Source: Rhodoplanes sp. Z2-YC6860
GTDB lineage: Bacteria > Pseudomonadota > Alphaproteobacteria > Rhizobiales > Xanthobacteraceae
Assembly: GCF_001579845.1 (NCBI RefSeq)
Contig: NZ_CP007440.1
Coordinates: 7,586,029 to 7,650,028 of the forward strand
Length of the DNA: 64,000 nucleotides
Direction of reading: 5' to 3'
Shown: one piece after another, positions 34,386 to 43,382 of the stretch
Numbering within the stretch: position 1 is the first letter of the stretch
Layout of the letters: each line of letters begins with the position of its first letter
The notes under the pieces: model-generated
The model's input: only the letters and a program-made list of their open reading frames with translations
What the model was told of the DNA's origin: nothing
The model's database searches: none
Translations under genes and position numbers: made by a program

Positions 34386-35944
34386 TGTGGCCTCCAGAAA
34401 TGGTCGGATGTCTGCGCGCGTTCCGTGCCGGCGACGTCCAGGATGTGGAAGCGGATCGGCGTCGAATGCTCGCGGCTGTCGTCGTAGTCGGTGACCAGCA
34501 CGCGAACCTCACGGGTCTGGTCGGGTCCGACCTCGATCACCGGGCTCGCGCCCGGCCGGCGGGTCGCGCCGACCACGTCGACGAAGGTGCCGGCAAGGCC
34601 CGTGACGCTGAGCGCGAATTCACGCGGCTGCGGCTTCTTGTTGATGATCCGCGCCACATAGGCGTTGCGGATCGCGCCATCGGAGAGCCGCACCAACATC
34701 GGATTGCGCTCATGGATGACACTGATGGATTCGGTGACACGCGTCACCAGCGCGTAAAGCATGGTCAGCGCCACCACGGCGATCACGGCGGCGTAAAGCA
34801 CCGTGCGCGGCCGCACGATGCGATATTCCGGCGCCTCGCCGCGCTGGCGGCGCTTGATGTTGATGTCGGTGTCGTAGCTGATGAGCCTTCGCGGACGGCC
34901 GATCTTCGTCATCACGGCATCGCAGGCGTCGATGCAGAGCCCGCATTGGATGCAGCCGAGATTGGGCCCCTGCCGGATGTCGATGCCGGTCGGGCAGACA
35001 TGGACGCACTGCATGCAGTCGACGCAATCGCCGGTCGGCTCCCCCTTGGCGCGCAGCAGCTCGCTCTTTTTGAGAGAACAGCGCGTTTCACCGCGGTCGT
35101 AGCGATAGGTGACGTTGAGCGCGTGCTCGTCGGTCAGCGCCGCCTGAATGCGCGGCCAGGGACACATATAGAGACACACCTGCTCGCGCAGGTGGCCGGC
35201 GAGGAAGTAGGTCGTGACCGTGAGGATGCCGATCCAGGCATAGGCGATGAACGGCGCCTGCAAGGTGGCGAGATCGCGAACGAGCGTGGGCGCGTCGGCG
35301 AAGTAGAGCACCCAGGCGCCGCCGGTCCACCACGCCACCATCAGCCAGAGAAAATGCTTGGCGCCGGCGCGCGCCACGCGCTCCGCCGTCCAGGGCCCGC
35401 GCTCGCGAAGCAGATGCTCCCGCCGGTCGCCCTCGGTCAGGCGCTCTATCGCTTGAAAGAGGTCGGTCCACACCGTCTGCGGGCAGAGATAGCCGCACCA
35501 GACGCGGCCCGCGACCGCGTTCATCAGGAACAGCGTCACGGCCGCGATGATCAGGAGCCCGGTGAAGTAATAGACCTCCTGCGGCCACAGCTCGATGAAG
35601 AAAAAGTAGAAGCGCGTGTTGGGCAGATCGACCAGCACGGCTTGGTCGGGCGCGTTAGGGCCGCGGTCCCAGCGTACAAATGGCAGCAGATAATAAACGC
35701 CGAGCGTGATGAGCAGCACCGCCCACTTGATGCGGCGGAAGGTGCCGCGCACACTCTGCGGATAGACCTTGCGCCGGGCTTCATAGAGAGGAACGTCCGG
35801 CTCGAGTTCCGGCAACTCGGTGCCGTGTACCTCGGCTTCGCGCACCAGAAGCTCCAGCCCGGTGGCCGCGGCAGGCTCAACCACCGCAGGCTCCGTACCG
35901 GCGCCGCGCGGCCGGGCATGCATGGACCGCTGGTGAATGGTCAC
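34382..35944 (-). CDS. ccoG: cbb3 accessory ferredoxin-like protein CcoG/FixG
   Basis: A 520-residue membrane protein with about five helices and two 4Fe-4S motifs of cysteines (CVDCMQCVHVCPTG, then CIQCGLCIDACD), and a C-terminal Ig-like periplasmic domain. CcoG is a cupric reductase aiding copper delivery to the oxidase. The start is GTG 35944, 6 nt after ccoP; WCGYLCPQTVW is the family's conserved helix motif. Confidence 0.95.
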   Translation of the reverse strand: MTIHQRSMHARPRGAGTEPAVVEPAAATGLELLVREAEVHGTELPELEPDVPLYEARRKVYPQSVRGTFRRIKWAVLLITLGVYYLLPFVRWDRGPNAPDQAVLVDLPNTRFYFFFIELWPQEVYYFTGLLIIAAVTLFLMNAVAGRVWCGYLCPQTVWTDLFQAIERLTEGDRREHLLRERGPWTAERVARAGAKHFLWLMVAWWTGGAWVLYFADAPTLVRDLATLQAPFIAYAWIGILTVTTYFLAGHLREQVCLYMCPWPRIQAALTDEHALNVTYRYDRGETRCSLKKSELLRAKGEPTGDCVDCMQCVHVCPTGIDIRQGPNLGCIQCGLCIDACDAVMTKIGRPRRLISYDTDINIKRRQRGEAPEYRIVRPRTVLYAAVIAVVALTMLYALVTRVTESISVIHERNPMLVRLSDGAIRNAYVARIINKKPQPREFALSVTGLAGTFVDVVGATRRPGASPVIEVGPDQTREVRVLVTDYDDSREHSTPIRFHILDVAGTERAQTSDHFWRPQ

Positions 35945-35950
35945 GGCTCA

Positions 35951-36829
35951 TCACCTTTCGCCGCCCAACGTGCCCACATAGACCGTGAGCGCCTTGATGG
36001 TGGTGTCGTCGAGGCGCGCGCCCCAGGCCGGCATCACACCGCCGCGGCCGTTCCACAGTCCGTCCACGATTACGGCCTTGTCGGAGCCGTAGAGCCAAAT
36101 CTGGTCGGTGAGATTCGGCGCGCCCATGTCGCGCTTGCCTTTGCCGTCTTCGCCGTGACAGGCGGCGCAGGTGGCCGCGAAGACTTTCTTGCCCAAGGCG
36201 AGATCGGCTTTGCCGTCGACCGGCAGACTTGCAATCGAGCGCACATAGTCGGCCGAGGCTTCGATCTCCTCGCGCTTCAACATGCCGTCGCGGCCGAAGG
36301 CCGGCATCGAGCCGAGCCGCGTCTGCTGGTCGTTGGCGCGGATGCCGTGACGGATGGTGGTTCCGATGTCGGCAAGCGTGCCGCCCCACAGCCAGTCGTC
36401 GTCGTTGAGGTTGGGATAGCCCTTGCCGCCGCCCCCGCCCGGCCCATGGCACGGCGCGCAGTTGTCGCCGAACGCGGTGCGGCCCTGCGCGCGGGCGAAA
36501 TCGAGCAGCATCGGATCGGCCTTGATGAGCTCGACCGAGGCCGACGAAAGCTTCTCCATCATCGGGCCGCGAACGGCCTTCAATGCCGCGAGATCGCGAA
36601 CGACCGCATCGCGCGAATGCCAGCCGAAGGTGCCGGACGAGAAAGATGAGAGCAGCGGCCAGGACGGATAGACCACCCAGTAGCCGACCGACCAGACGAT
36701 GGTGGCGTAGAACATCCACAGCCACCAGCGCGGCAGCGGTGTGTTCAGCTCGCGCAAGCCGTCCCATTCGTGGCCGGTGGTCGCCGTGCCGGTGACCTTG
36801 TCGATTTCGTGATGCGTCTGTTCGGCCAT
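35951..36829 (-). CDS. ccoP: cbb3 oxidase dihaem subunit CcoP
   Basis: A 292-residue subunit: N-terminal membrane helix (about 33-60), then two cytochrome c domains with CxxCH at Cys124-Cys127-His128 and Cys221-Cys224-His225 and distal Met regions (GSMPAFG and GVMPAWG). It carries electrons from cytochrome c towards CcoO. The start MAEQTHHEIDKVTGT is the usual CcoP N-terminus; the longer frame overlaps ccoQ. Confidence 0.96.
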   Translation of the reverse strand: MAEQTHHEIDKVTGTATTGHEWDGLRELNTPLPRWWLWMFYATIVWSVGYWVVYPSWPLLSSFSSGTFGWHSRDAVVRDLAALKAVRGPMMEKLSSASVELIKADPMLLDFARAQGRTAFGDNCAPCHGPGGGGGKGYPNLNDDDWLWGGTLADIGTTIRHGIRANDQQTRLGSMPAFGRDGMLKREEIEASADYVRSIASLPVDGKADLALGKKVFAATCAACHGEDGKGKRDMGAPNLTDQIWLYGSDKAVIVDGLWNGRGGVMPAWGARLDDTTIKALTVYVGTLGGER

Positions 36830-36834
36830 GATGA

Positions 36835-36990
36835 TCAATCCTCCCGCAGGGGCATATGCGCGGCTTCGTCGAACTGCTGTTTGCGCGAGGGCCACAGCGC
36901 ATAGACGAGCACGAGCAGGAACACCGCCACGAAGTAGGCAAGGCCCCAGGTTTGGGCGAAGTGCGCCAGCGCTTGATAGGTCTCAGACAT
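36835..36990 (-). CDS. ccoQ: cbb3 oxidase subunit CcoQ/FixQ
   Basis: A 51-residue single-helix protein (LAYFVAVFLLVLVYALWPS) followed by a short charged tail, KQQFDEAAHMPLRED. Size, position between ccoO and ccoP and the Trp-Pro-Ser at the helix end identify CcoQ. It is thought to stabilise the complex. Confidence 0.92.
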   Translation of the reverse strand: MSETYQALAHFAQTWGLAYFVAVFLLVLVYALWPSRKQQFDEAAHMPLRED

Positions 36991-37000
36991 GGTTGCGGTC

Positions 37001-37735
37001 CTACCGGACGTTGGCTTTGTCGTCGTAAAGCTTGAAGTTCACCTGCGTGCCGAGCAGCTGCAGGTAGGCAATCAGCGCGTCGGCTTCGGTGATGCGGCCG
37101 GGATTGCCGTCGAAGTCCCGCGCCTGCGCCTTCGGGTAGCGCTTCTCGAGCTGATCGGCGTCCGGAGCATCGGCCGTGGCCTGGGTGCGCACGTCGGCCG
37201 TTGCGTTTTCGATCATCTCCGGCGTGTAGGGCACCCCGAGATGCGCCTGGACGCGGAGATCGTCGCCGATGTGCTCGAAATCGAGTTCGGTCTTGGCGAG
37301 CCAGGGATAGCCCGGCATCACGGAGCCCGGCACCACCGACTTCGGCGAGGCGAGATGGTCGCGGTGCCAGTCGTCGGAGTATTTGTTGCCGACGCGCGCG
37401 AGATCCGGACCGGTGCGCTTGGAGCCCCACTGGAACGGCCGGTCGTACATGCTCTCGGCCGCGAGCGAATAGTGTCCGTAGCGCTCGACCTCGTCGCGCA
37501 ACGGCCGGATCATCTGCGAGTGGCAGTTGTAGCAGCCCTCGCGGACGTAGATGTTGCGGCCGGCGAGCTCGAGCGGCGAGTACGGCCGCACGCTGTCGAC
37601 CTTCTCGATGGTGCTCTTGAGGTAGAACAGCGGCACGATCTCGACGAGGCCGCCGATCGCGATCACGATCAGCACGCCGATCAACATGACGATCGAATTC
37701 TTTTCGAAGATCTGGTGTTTGGCCCAGAGCGACAT
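37001..37735 (-). CDS. ccoO: cbb3 oxidase monohaem subunit CcoO
   Basis: A 244-residue membrane-anchored cytochrome c. One helix (about 13-36), then the haem site Cys68-Cys71-His72 in [13 protein letters not shown], a CcoO signature, and PWLAKTELD. It passes electrons to CcoN. It follows ccoN by 10 nt. Confidence 0.96.
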   Translation of the reverse strand: MSLWAKHQIFEKNSIVMLIGVLIVIAIGGLVEIVPLFYLKSTIEKVDSVRPYSPLELAGRNIYVREGCYNCHSQMIRPLRDEVERYGHYSLAAESMYDRPFQWGSKRTGPDLARVGNKYSDDWHRDHLASPKSVVPGSVMPGYPWLAKTELDFEHIGDDLRVQAHLGVPYTPEMIENATADVRTQATADAPDADQLEKRYPKAQARDFDGNPGRITEADALIAYLQLLGTQVNFKLYDDKANVR

Positions 37736-37745
37736 CGTTCAATTC

Positions 37746-39398
37746 CTATTCGGCGGGTTGCATCGCGGCGGGCGCGGCAGCGGGCTCTACGCTCTTGTCG
37801 TTCACGGTCTTCCAGAGATTGAAGACCATGATCAGCGCACCGCTGAGGAACAGCGCTCCGCCGAGCGCGCGGATCATGTAAAAGGGATGCATGGCCTCGA
37901 CGGTCTCGATGAAGGTGTATTCGAGGAAGCCGAGGCTGGTGTAGGCACGCCACATCAGGCCCTGCAGGATGCCGGACACCCACATCGCCGAGATGTAGAG
38001 CACGATGCCGAGCGTCGAGATCCAGAAGTGCCAGTTGACGAGGCGCAGCGAGTAGAGCCGCTCCTTGTTCCAGAGCCACGGCACCAGGCAGTAGATCGCG
38101 CCGAACGAGACATAGCCGACCCAGCCGAGCGCGCCGGAATGCACGTGGCCGATGGTCCAGTCGGTGTAGTGGCTGAGCGAGTTGACGGCCTTCACCGACA
38201 TCAGCGGACCCTCGAAGGTCGCCATGCCGTAGAACGCCACCGACACCACCATCATGCGCAGCACCGGATCGGTGCGCAGCTTGTCCCACGCGCCCGACAG
38301 CGTCATCAGGCCATTGATCATGCCGCCCCAGGACGGCATCCACAGCATGACCGAGAAAGTCATGCCGAGCGTCTGCGTCCAGTCCGGCAGCGCCGTGTAG
38401 TGCAGATGATGCGGGCCGGCCCAGATGTAGAGGAAGATCAGCGCCCAGAAGTGGATGATCGACAGGCGATAGCTGTAGACCGGGCGCTCGGCGCGCTTCG
38501 GGATGAAGTAGTACATGATGGCGAGGAAGCCCGCGGTGAGGAAGAAGCCGACCGCGTTGTGGCCGTACCACCACTGCACCATGGCGTCCTGCACGCCGGA
38601 CCAGACGATGTAGGATTTCGGCGAGAAGATCGACACCGGGATCGCGGCATTGTTGCCGAGATGCAGCACGGCGATCGTCAAGATGAAGGCGAGATAGAAC
38701 CAGTTGGCCACATAGATGTGCGGCTCGCTGCGCCGGATGACGGTGCCGAGGAACACCAGCAGGTATGCGACCCAGACGACCGTGAGCCAGAGGTCCGCGT
38801 ACCACTCTGGCTCGGCATATTCCTTGGACTGGGTGATGCCGAGCAGATAGCCGGTGCCGGCGATCAGGATGAAGAAGTTGTAGCCCAGCACCACGAACCA
38901 AGGCGCGATGTCGCCGGCGAGGCGGGCGCGGCAGGTGCGCTGCACGACGTAGAACGACGTGCCGATCAGCACGTTGCCGCCGAACGCGAAGATCACCGCC
39001 GAGGTGTGCAGCGGCCGGATGCGGCCGAACGAGAACCACGCCAGGTCGAAGTTGAGCACCGGGAACGCGAGCTCGAGCGCGGCCCACAGCCCGACCGTGA
39101 AGCCCGCGATGCCCCAGAACACCGCCGCCACGGTCGCGAACTTGACCGGGCCCATGTTGTAGTTCGGCTTGCCGCCGATGAAGAGCGGTACGGGCTCCGC
39201 GGGACGATCGAAATAGCGGTCGACGATCGCGAACACCGCCGCGGCGCTCGCGGCCGCGAACAGATAGGCGTGGAACGCATATTCGGGCGTGTACGCCTTG
39301 GCGGCGATGATGATGGAGATGAAAGCCAGCGCCGCGAAAGCAAGAGCGCTTCCCATCTCGCCGGTGGTCATCGATTTGCGGGACAAGGCGACGGACAT
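37746..39398 (-). CDS. ccoN: cbb3 oxidase catalytic subunit CcoN
   Basis: A 550-residue haem-copper oxidase subunit I of the C family with 12-14 helices. [16 protein letters not shown] carries the active-site His region with the family's Tyr, and GPHHLHYT the copper histidines; a haem ligand lies in [12 protein letters not shown]. It reduces O2 with high affinity and pumps protons. Start ATG 39398 follows GAGAG; the frame continues 33 codons upstream through the FixK box and is not coding there. Confidence 0.97.
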   Translation of the reverse strand: MSVALSRKSMTTGEMGSALAFAALAFISIIIAAKAYTPEYAFHAYLFAAASAAAVFAIVDRYFDRPAEPVPLFIGGKPNYNMGPVKFATVAAVFWGIAGFTVGLWAALELAFPVLNFDLAWFSFGRIRPLHTSAVIFAFGGNVLIGTSFYVVQRTCRARLAGDIAPWFVVLGYNFFILIAGTGYLLGITQSKEYAEPEWYADLWLTVVWVAYLLVFLGTVIRRSEPHIYVANWFYLAFILTIAVLHLGNNAAIPVSIFSPKSYIVWSGVQDAMVQWWYGHNAVGFFLTAGFLAIMYYFIPKRAERPVYSYRLSIIHFWALIFLYIWAGPHHLHYTALPDWTQTLGMTFSVMLWMPSWGGMINGLMTLSGAWDKLRTDPVLRMMVVSVAFYGMATFEGPLMSVKAVNSLSHYTDWTIGHVHSGALGWVGYVSFGAIYCLVPWLWNKERLYSLRLVNWHFWISTLGIVLYISAMWVSGILQGLMWRAYTSLGFLEYTFIETVEAMHPFYMIRALGGALFLSGALIMVFNLWKTVNDKSVEPAAAPAAMQPAE

Positions 39399-39483
39399 GC
39401 GGGTCGACTCTCTGATGGACCCGTGGCGCTGCCGCGGGCCGTTGACGTCGTGGCAGATTTGCCGCGGTGCGAAGTCGCGCTCC

Positions 39484-39497
39484 TTGATGCAGGTCAA
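39484..39497. promoter_or_regulatory. FixK/FNR box before ccoN
   Basis: TTGATGCAGGTCAA fits the FixK2 consensus TTG(A/C)-N6-(T/G)CAA without mismatch and the FNR box with one. It lies 86 nt before the ccoN start, in the gap after the cytochrome c gene, so the oxidase operon has its own promoter here. Confidence 0.75.
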
Positions 39498-39531
39498 AGG
39501 CGCGCGGCTTTTTTCCGCAGCCGTGGCGCGA

Positions 39532-39876
39532 TCAGTGTTCGAGCGATTTCAGGTAGGCGATGACGTCGCCGATCTGGCCCGGATCGAGCCGGAATTCCGG
39601 CATGCTGGGATGGCCGGTGCGGATGCCTTCGGCCAGCGCCTCGGCCAGAACATCGACCGGGTAACGCCGATGCAGATCGCGGAACGGCGGCGCGACCGAC
39701 AGCGGGCTCGGGCTGACCTTGTCGACGGCGTGACAGCGCGAGCAATTGGCCCGCACGAAGGTCTGGCCGCGCTGCTCGGCGGGCGACAGCGGCTGCGCCG
39801 AGGCAGCGCCCCAGGCAACGCTCGAGACAGCAAGCACCGTGGCGGCCGCCATAGCCGCGAGAAAAGCGCTGGGCAT
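39532..39876 (-). CDS. small periplasmic cytochrome c
   Basis: A 114-residue class I cytochrome. A signal peptide ends at about residue 28, the haem site is Cys45-Cys48-His49 ([10 protein letters not shown]) and the distal Met lies in [11 protein letters not shown]. Being between fixK and ccoN it is a candidate electron donor to the cbb3 oxidase (inference). GGGGGAT stands 4-5 nt before ATG 39876. Confidence 0.85.
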   Translation of the reverse strand: MPSAFLAAMAAATVLAVSSVAWGAASAQPLSPAEQRGQTFVRANCSRCHAVDKVSPSPLSVAPPFRDLHRRYPVDVLAEALAEGIRTGHPSMPEFRLDPGQIGDVIAYLKSLEH

Positions 39877-39886
39877 GGCAATCCCC

Positions 39887-40324
39887 CTACGGCTTGCCGT
39901 TTGTCGGGCGCTCGGCCTTGAGCGCATCGAGCGTCACCGTGTTGGCGCAATACTTGCGCCACGCCGGATCGTCTGGTTTCCGGTCGAGGTCATGACGGCA
40001 GCGAGTCTTGCCGGTGCAGAGCGAGCAATGCACCGCGAGATCGCGGGCCACCGCAGGCTCCTTGCGGGCCACCTCGGCAGGATCGAGGTCCAGCGCCTGG
40101 AGACGGCGCGTCAGCAGCTCCGGGCTCGCGTCGGGCCACTTTCCGGCCAGCGCGCGCAGCTCGCCCACGCTGGCGCCGAGGTCCCGGGACATATCGGATG
40201 CGGTCCCGGGATCGAGCTGGTCGATCTCGGACACGGCCTGGCGCTGGCGGGACTTCGCCATCCACCATTCGGCGATCCAGCTCCACAGATGTGAACTCGA
40301 ATCGCTTGCGCCCTGGGTCGTCAT
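39887..40324 (-). CDS. DUF6455 family Cys-rich protein
   Basis: A 145-residue cytoplasmic protein. The middle matches the DUF6455 pattern: GASVGELRALAGKWPDASP, MLRRLQ-like LTRRLQALDLD, then CSLCTGKTRC and YCANTVTLDAL, giving four conserved Cys that could hold a metal or Fe-S cluster. Function is unknown. GGAGGAG lies 8 nt before ATG 40324. It sits between fixK and the cytochrome gene, 32 and 10 nt away, so it belongs to the micro-oxic operon. Confidence 0.75.
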   Translation of the reverse strand: MTTQGASDSSSHLWSWIAEWWMAKSRQRQAVSEIDQLDPGTASDMSRDLGASVGELRALAGKWPDASPELLTRRLQALDLDPAEVARKEPAVARDLAVHCSLCTGKTRCRHDLDRKPDDPAWRKYCANTVTLDALKAERPTNGKP

Positions 40325-40356
40325 GTCGGTCGCTCCTCCGAGACAGCAGCACATGG

Positions 40357-41046
40357 TCAGCCTTCGAGCCTGGCGAGCGCGGCGCGGTTGCGCAGGACGA
40401 CGCAACGCGTCGCCGGCAATTCGATCGCCGCGGTGCGGGCCAGTTCGGTCAGCGTGCGCGACACGGTCTCGATGGTGAGGCCGAGATAGTCGGCGATGTC
40501 CTGGCGCGACATCGGCAATTCGATCTGACCGGAGGACGAGGCGCGCTCGGCCATCTCCAGCAGGAACGCCACCACGCGCTCCTTGGCGGTCTTGATCAGC
40601 ATCAGGATATGGTTCTGGGCCATCCGCAGCTCGCGGCAGGTCGTGGTCCACAGCTCGTTGGCGATGGCACGATCGCGGCCGGCCAGCGCCAGCAGCGCGC
40701 TGCGTCTGACGACGAGAATCCTGGAATTCGCGATGGCTTCGGCCGAGAACGTGTGATCGTCACCCGACTCCAGGCCGAACACCTCGCCGGGCAGGTAGAA
40801 CGAACCGATTTGGCGCCGGCCATCCGCGAGAATCCGACACATGCGGACCGCGCCGCCGACGACCTTGTAGAGATACTCGGCCGGCTCGCCCTCGCCATAG
40901 ATTTCGGTGTTGGCGCCGAACGACATCGGCGTGCCGAACTGATCGATATAGGACGACAGCGACTCGACATCGCTGACGGCCTGTCTCGCCATGACGACGG
41001 CCGGGTGAACCTTGTGAACACTCGGAGCTGCGGTCTCGGTGATCAT
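40357..41046 (-). CDS. fixK: Crp/Fnr-family regulator, FixK type
   Basis: A 229-residue regulator. The cyclic-nucleotide-like beta roll spans about 25-140 (YGEGEPAEYLYKVVGGAVRM, FYLPGEVFGLE). The HTH reads MSRQDIADYLGLTIETVSRTLTEL, with the E-x-x-S-R residues that read TTGA half-sites. No N-terminal Cys cluster is present, so it should not sense oxygen itself but be controlled by FixLJ. It diverges from fixL-fixJ across a gap with a perfect palindrome. ATG 41046 is preferred to a TTG at 41076 without SD. Its likely targets carry the FixK boxes in this window. Confidence 0.88.
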   Translation of the reverse strand: MITETAAPSVHKVHPAVVMARQAVSDVESLSSYIDQFGTPMSFGANTEIYGEGEPAEYLYKVVGGAVRMCRILADGRRQIGSFYLPGEVFGLESGDDHTFSAEAIANSRILVVRRSALLALAGRDRAIANELWTTTCRELRMAQNHILMLIKTAKERVVAFLLEMAERASSSGQIELPMSRQDIADYLGLTIETVSRTLTELARTAAIELPATRCVVLRNRAALARLEG

Positions 41047-41120
41047 CGTCTGTGCCCTCGTTCGAACTGTCGGCAACAGGGATACGCGCGAGGCAGCCCG
41101 TCGAAAATTCAGGTATCATC

Positions 41121-41140
41121 CCTAAGGGGTTTCCCTTAGG
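41121..41140. promoter_or_regulatory. palindrome between fixK and fixL, candidate FixJ site
   Basis: CCTAAGGG-GTTT-CCCTTAGG is a perfect 8-bp inverted repeat, 74 nt before fixK and 78 nt before fixL. The GTTTCCCTTA part resembles what I recall of the FixJ-binding region of fixK promoters in rhizobia. It could serve both genes. Confidence 0.55.
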
Positions 41141-41218
41141 TCCCTTCCCGGCCCGCGGCTGGTAACGTCGGGCCTCGTTAACCTCCTGATTGCGCGCTAT
41201 TTTCTGATCCTGAACGTC

Positions 41219-42769
41219 ATGGCCCCGTCCGCGACAAACCAAAGCCCCTCAGCCACAGCGCTGCTCGTCGAACCGGCGGACGCGCTCCGCCAGACATGGG
41301 TGCACTATGCCCTTGCGGTGGGCCTGATCGCCTTCGTGTTTGCCGTGCTCACCGTGCTGGGATCGGGGCTGAGCAACCAGCAGCTCTACCTGTTCTGGGT
41401 GCCGCCGGTGCTCATCGCCGGCATCGCCGGCGGCTGGGGACCGGGGCTCGTGGCCACCGCGCTGAGCCTCGTCGTTCATCTCTATGTCACCGGCGAATAT
41501 GCAGACCTTGCCGGGTCGGGTTCGCCGAATTTCGGCAGCAGCTTCGCCCGCGCCTTCACGTTCGTGCTACTCGGTGTCGGCATCTCCTGGTTCGGCGAGC
41601 GGCTGCGGCTCAGCCTGTCGCGCGCCACGCGGAGCGCGCAGGACGCTGCGGCGCGCGAGGCGCATCTGCAATCGATCCTCGACACCGTGCCCGAAGCCAT
41701 GATCGTCATCGACGAGCGCGGCCTCATTCAATCGTTCAGCGCTGCGGCCGAACGGCTGTTCGGCTATACGACGGGCGAAGTGATCGGCCAGAACGTCAAG
41801 ATCATGATGCCCGCGCCCTACCGCGAAAACCACGACGGCTATCTCCATCGCTATCTCTCGACCGGTGAGCGGCGGATCATCGGCATCGGCCGCGTCGTGG
41901 TCGGTGAGCGCAAGGACGGCTCGACGTTCCCCATGGAGCTTGCGGTCGGCGAGATGAAGTCCTCCGGCCGCAGGTTCTTCACCGGCTTCATCCGCGACCT
42001 GACCGAGCGTCAGCAGACCGAGGCGCGTCTGCAGGACCTGCAATCGGAGCTGATCCACATTTCCAGACTCACCGCGATGGGGGAAATGGCGTCCACGCTG
42101 GCCCACGAGCTGAACCAGCCGCTGTCGGCGATCACCAACTACATGAAAGGCTCGAAGCGTCTCCTGGAATCGGGGAGCGACGGCAGCGCCGCCATGGTGC
42201 GCGAGGCGATCGACAAGGCGGCCGAACAGGCGCTGCGCGCCGGCCAGATCATCCGCCGGCTGCGGGACTTCGTCGCGCGGGGCGAGAGCGAGTATCGGGT
42301 CGAGGTCATTTCCAAGCTGGTCGAGGAGGCCTGCGCGCTCGCGCTGGTCGGCGCCAAGGACCTTGGCGTTCGCGTCAAGTTCGAATTCGACCAGACGGCG
42401 GACCTCGCTTTGGCGGACCGGGTGCAGATCCAGCAGGTGCTGCTCAACCTGGTGCGCAACGCGATCGAGGCGATGCAGGATGCCGAGCGGCGCGAGCTGA
42501 CCGTCGCGGTCGCCCTCGCGCCCGGCGGCATGGTCAAGATCAGCGTCTCCGACACCGGCTCGGGCATCGCGCCCGAGATCGCCGAACAGTTGTTCCAGCC
42601 GTTCATGACCACCAAGCGCCAGGGCATGGGCGTCGGCCTGTCGATCTCGCGCACCATCATCGAAGGTCACGGCGGCCGCATCTGGGCCGAGCCCCATCCG
42701 GGCGGCGGCACCATCTTCAGCTTCACGCTTCGCGCAGTGACTCCGGAGGACGTCGGCGATGAGCACTGA
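41219..42769 (+). CDS. fixL: oxygen-sensing histidine kinase FixL
   Basis: A 516-residue kinase. Membrane helices at about 30-49, 53-70, 72-90 and 108-126 are followed by a haem PAS domain. His205 in NHDGY corresponds to haem ligand His200 of B. japonicum FixL, Arg211 to Arg206 and Arg225 (IIGIGR) to Arg220; the position of His214 is Arg here. Then a DHp domain with His296 in AHELNQP and an ATPase domain ([23 protein letters not shown]). Loss of O2 from the haem turns the kinase on, and it phosphorylates FixJ. It overlaps fixJ by 11 nt. Confidence 0.96.
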   Translation: MAPSATNQSPSATALLVEPADALRQTWVHYALAVGLIAFVFAVLTVLGSGLSNQQLYLFWVPPVLIAGIAGGWGPGLVATALSLVVHLYVTGEYADLAGSGSPNFGSSFARAFTFVLLGVGISWFGERLRLSLSRATRSAQDAAAREAHLQSILDTVPEAMIVIDERGLIQSFSAAAERLFGYTTGEVIGQNVKIMMPAPYRENHDGYLHRYLSTGERRIIGIGRVVVGERKDGSTFPMELAVGEMKSSGRRFFTGFIRDLTERQQTEARLQDLQSELIHISRLTAMGEMASTLAHELNQPLSAITNYMKGSKRLLESGSDGSAAMVREAIDKAAEQALRAGQIIRRLRDFVARGESEYRVEVISKLVEEACALALVGAKDLGVRVKFEFDQTADLALADRVQIQQVLLNLVRNAIEAMQDAERRELTVAVALAPGGMVKISVSDTGSGIAPEIAEQLFQPFMTTKRQGMGVGLSISRTIIEGHGGRIWAEPHPGGGTIFSFTLRAVTPEDVGDEH

Positions 42770-43382
42770 GCGCCTCGTTCATGTGATCGACGATGACAGC
42801 GCGATGCGGGAGTCGATCGAGTTTCTGCTGCGCACCGCGAACATTCGCGCGCACACCTATGAGAATGCGCCGGCATTCCTCGACGCGCTGCCCCGCGGCG
42901 GCGTGGGCTGCGTCATCACCGATGTGCGCATGCCGGGCATGAGCGGGCTGGAGCTGCTGCGCAAGCTCAAGGAACTCAACGTCGCCATCCCGGTGATCGT
43001 CATCACGGGCCACGGCGACGTGCCGCTGGCGGTGGAAGCCATGAAATGCGGCGCCAGCGACTTCATCGAGAAGCCGTTTGACGACGAGGCCCTGCTGACG
43101 TCGGTCCGCGCCGCACTGAAGGCCCAGGACGGACAGGCCGAGCAGCAGGCCGCAAAAGCCGCCATCGCCGAACGCGTCGCAACGCTTTCGGTGCGCGAGC
43201 GGCAGGTCCTGGAAGGCCTGGTCGCGGGCCTGCCCAACAAAACCATCGCCTACGACCTCGGCATCAGCCCCCGGACCGTGGAAATCTATCGCGCCAACGT
43301 CATGACCAAGATGGGCGCAGCGAGCCTGTCCGAGCTGGTTCGCATGGCGCTGATCGGCGGGGTGCTTGCGAGCTCCCGTTAG
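42759..43382 (+). CDS. fixJ: response regulator FixJ
   Basis: A 207-residue regulator. Receiver domain with acidic residues 11-13, phospho-acceptor Asp55 in [13 protein letters not shown], Thr in VITGHGDV and Lys in FIEKPF; a LuxR-type HTH follows ([36 protein letters not shown]). Phosphorylated FixJ switches on fixK. The gene ends overlapping the convergent nnrS stop by 4 nt. Confidence 0.95.
   Translation: MSTERLVHVIDDDSAMRESIEFLLRTANIRAHTYENAPAFLDALPRGGVGCVITDVRMPGMSGLELLRKLKELNVAIPVIVITGHGDVPLAVEAMKCGASDFIEKPFDDEALLTSVRAALKAQDGQAEQQAAKAAIAERVATLSVRERQVLEGLVAGLPNKTIAYDLGISPRTVEIYRANVMTKMGAASLSELVRMALIGGVLASSR

Noticed and set aside
34400-36649. Long plus-strand frames opposite the cco genes
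   Set aside because: They are antisense shadows caused by high GC; the cco proteins on the minus strand carry all family motifs.
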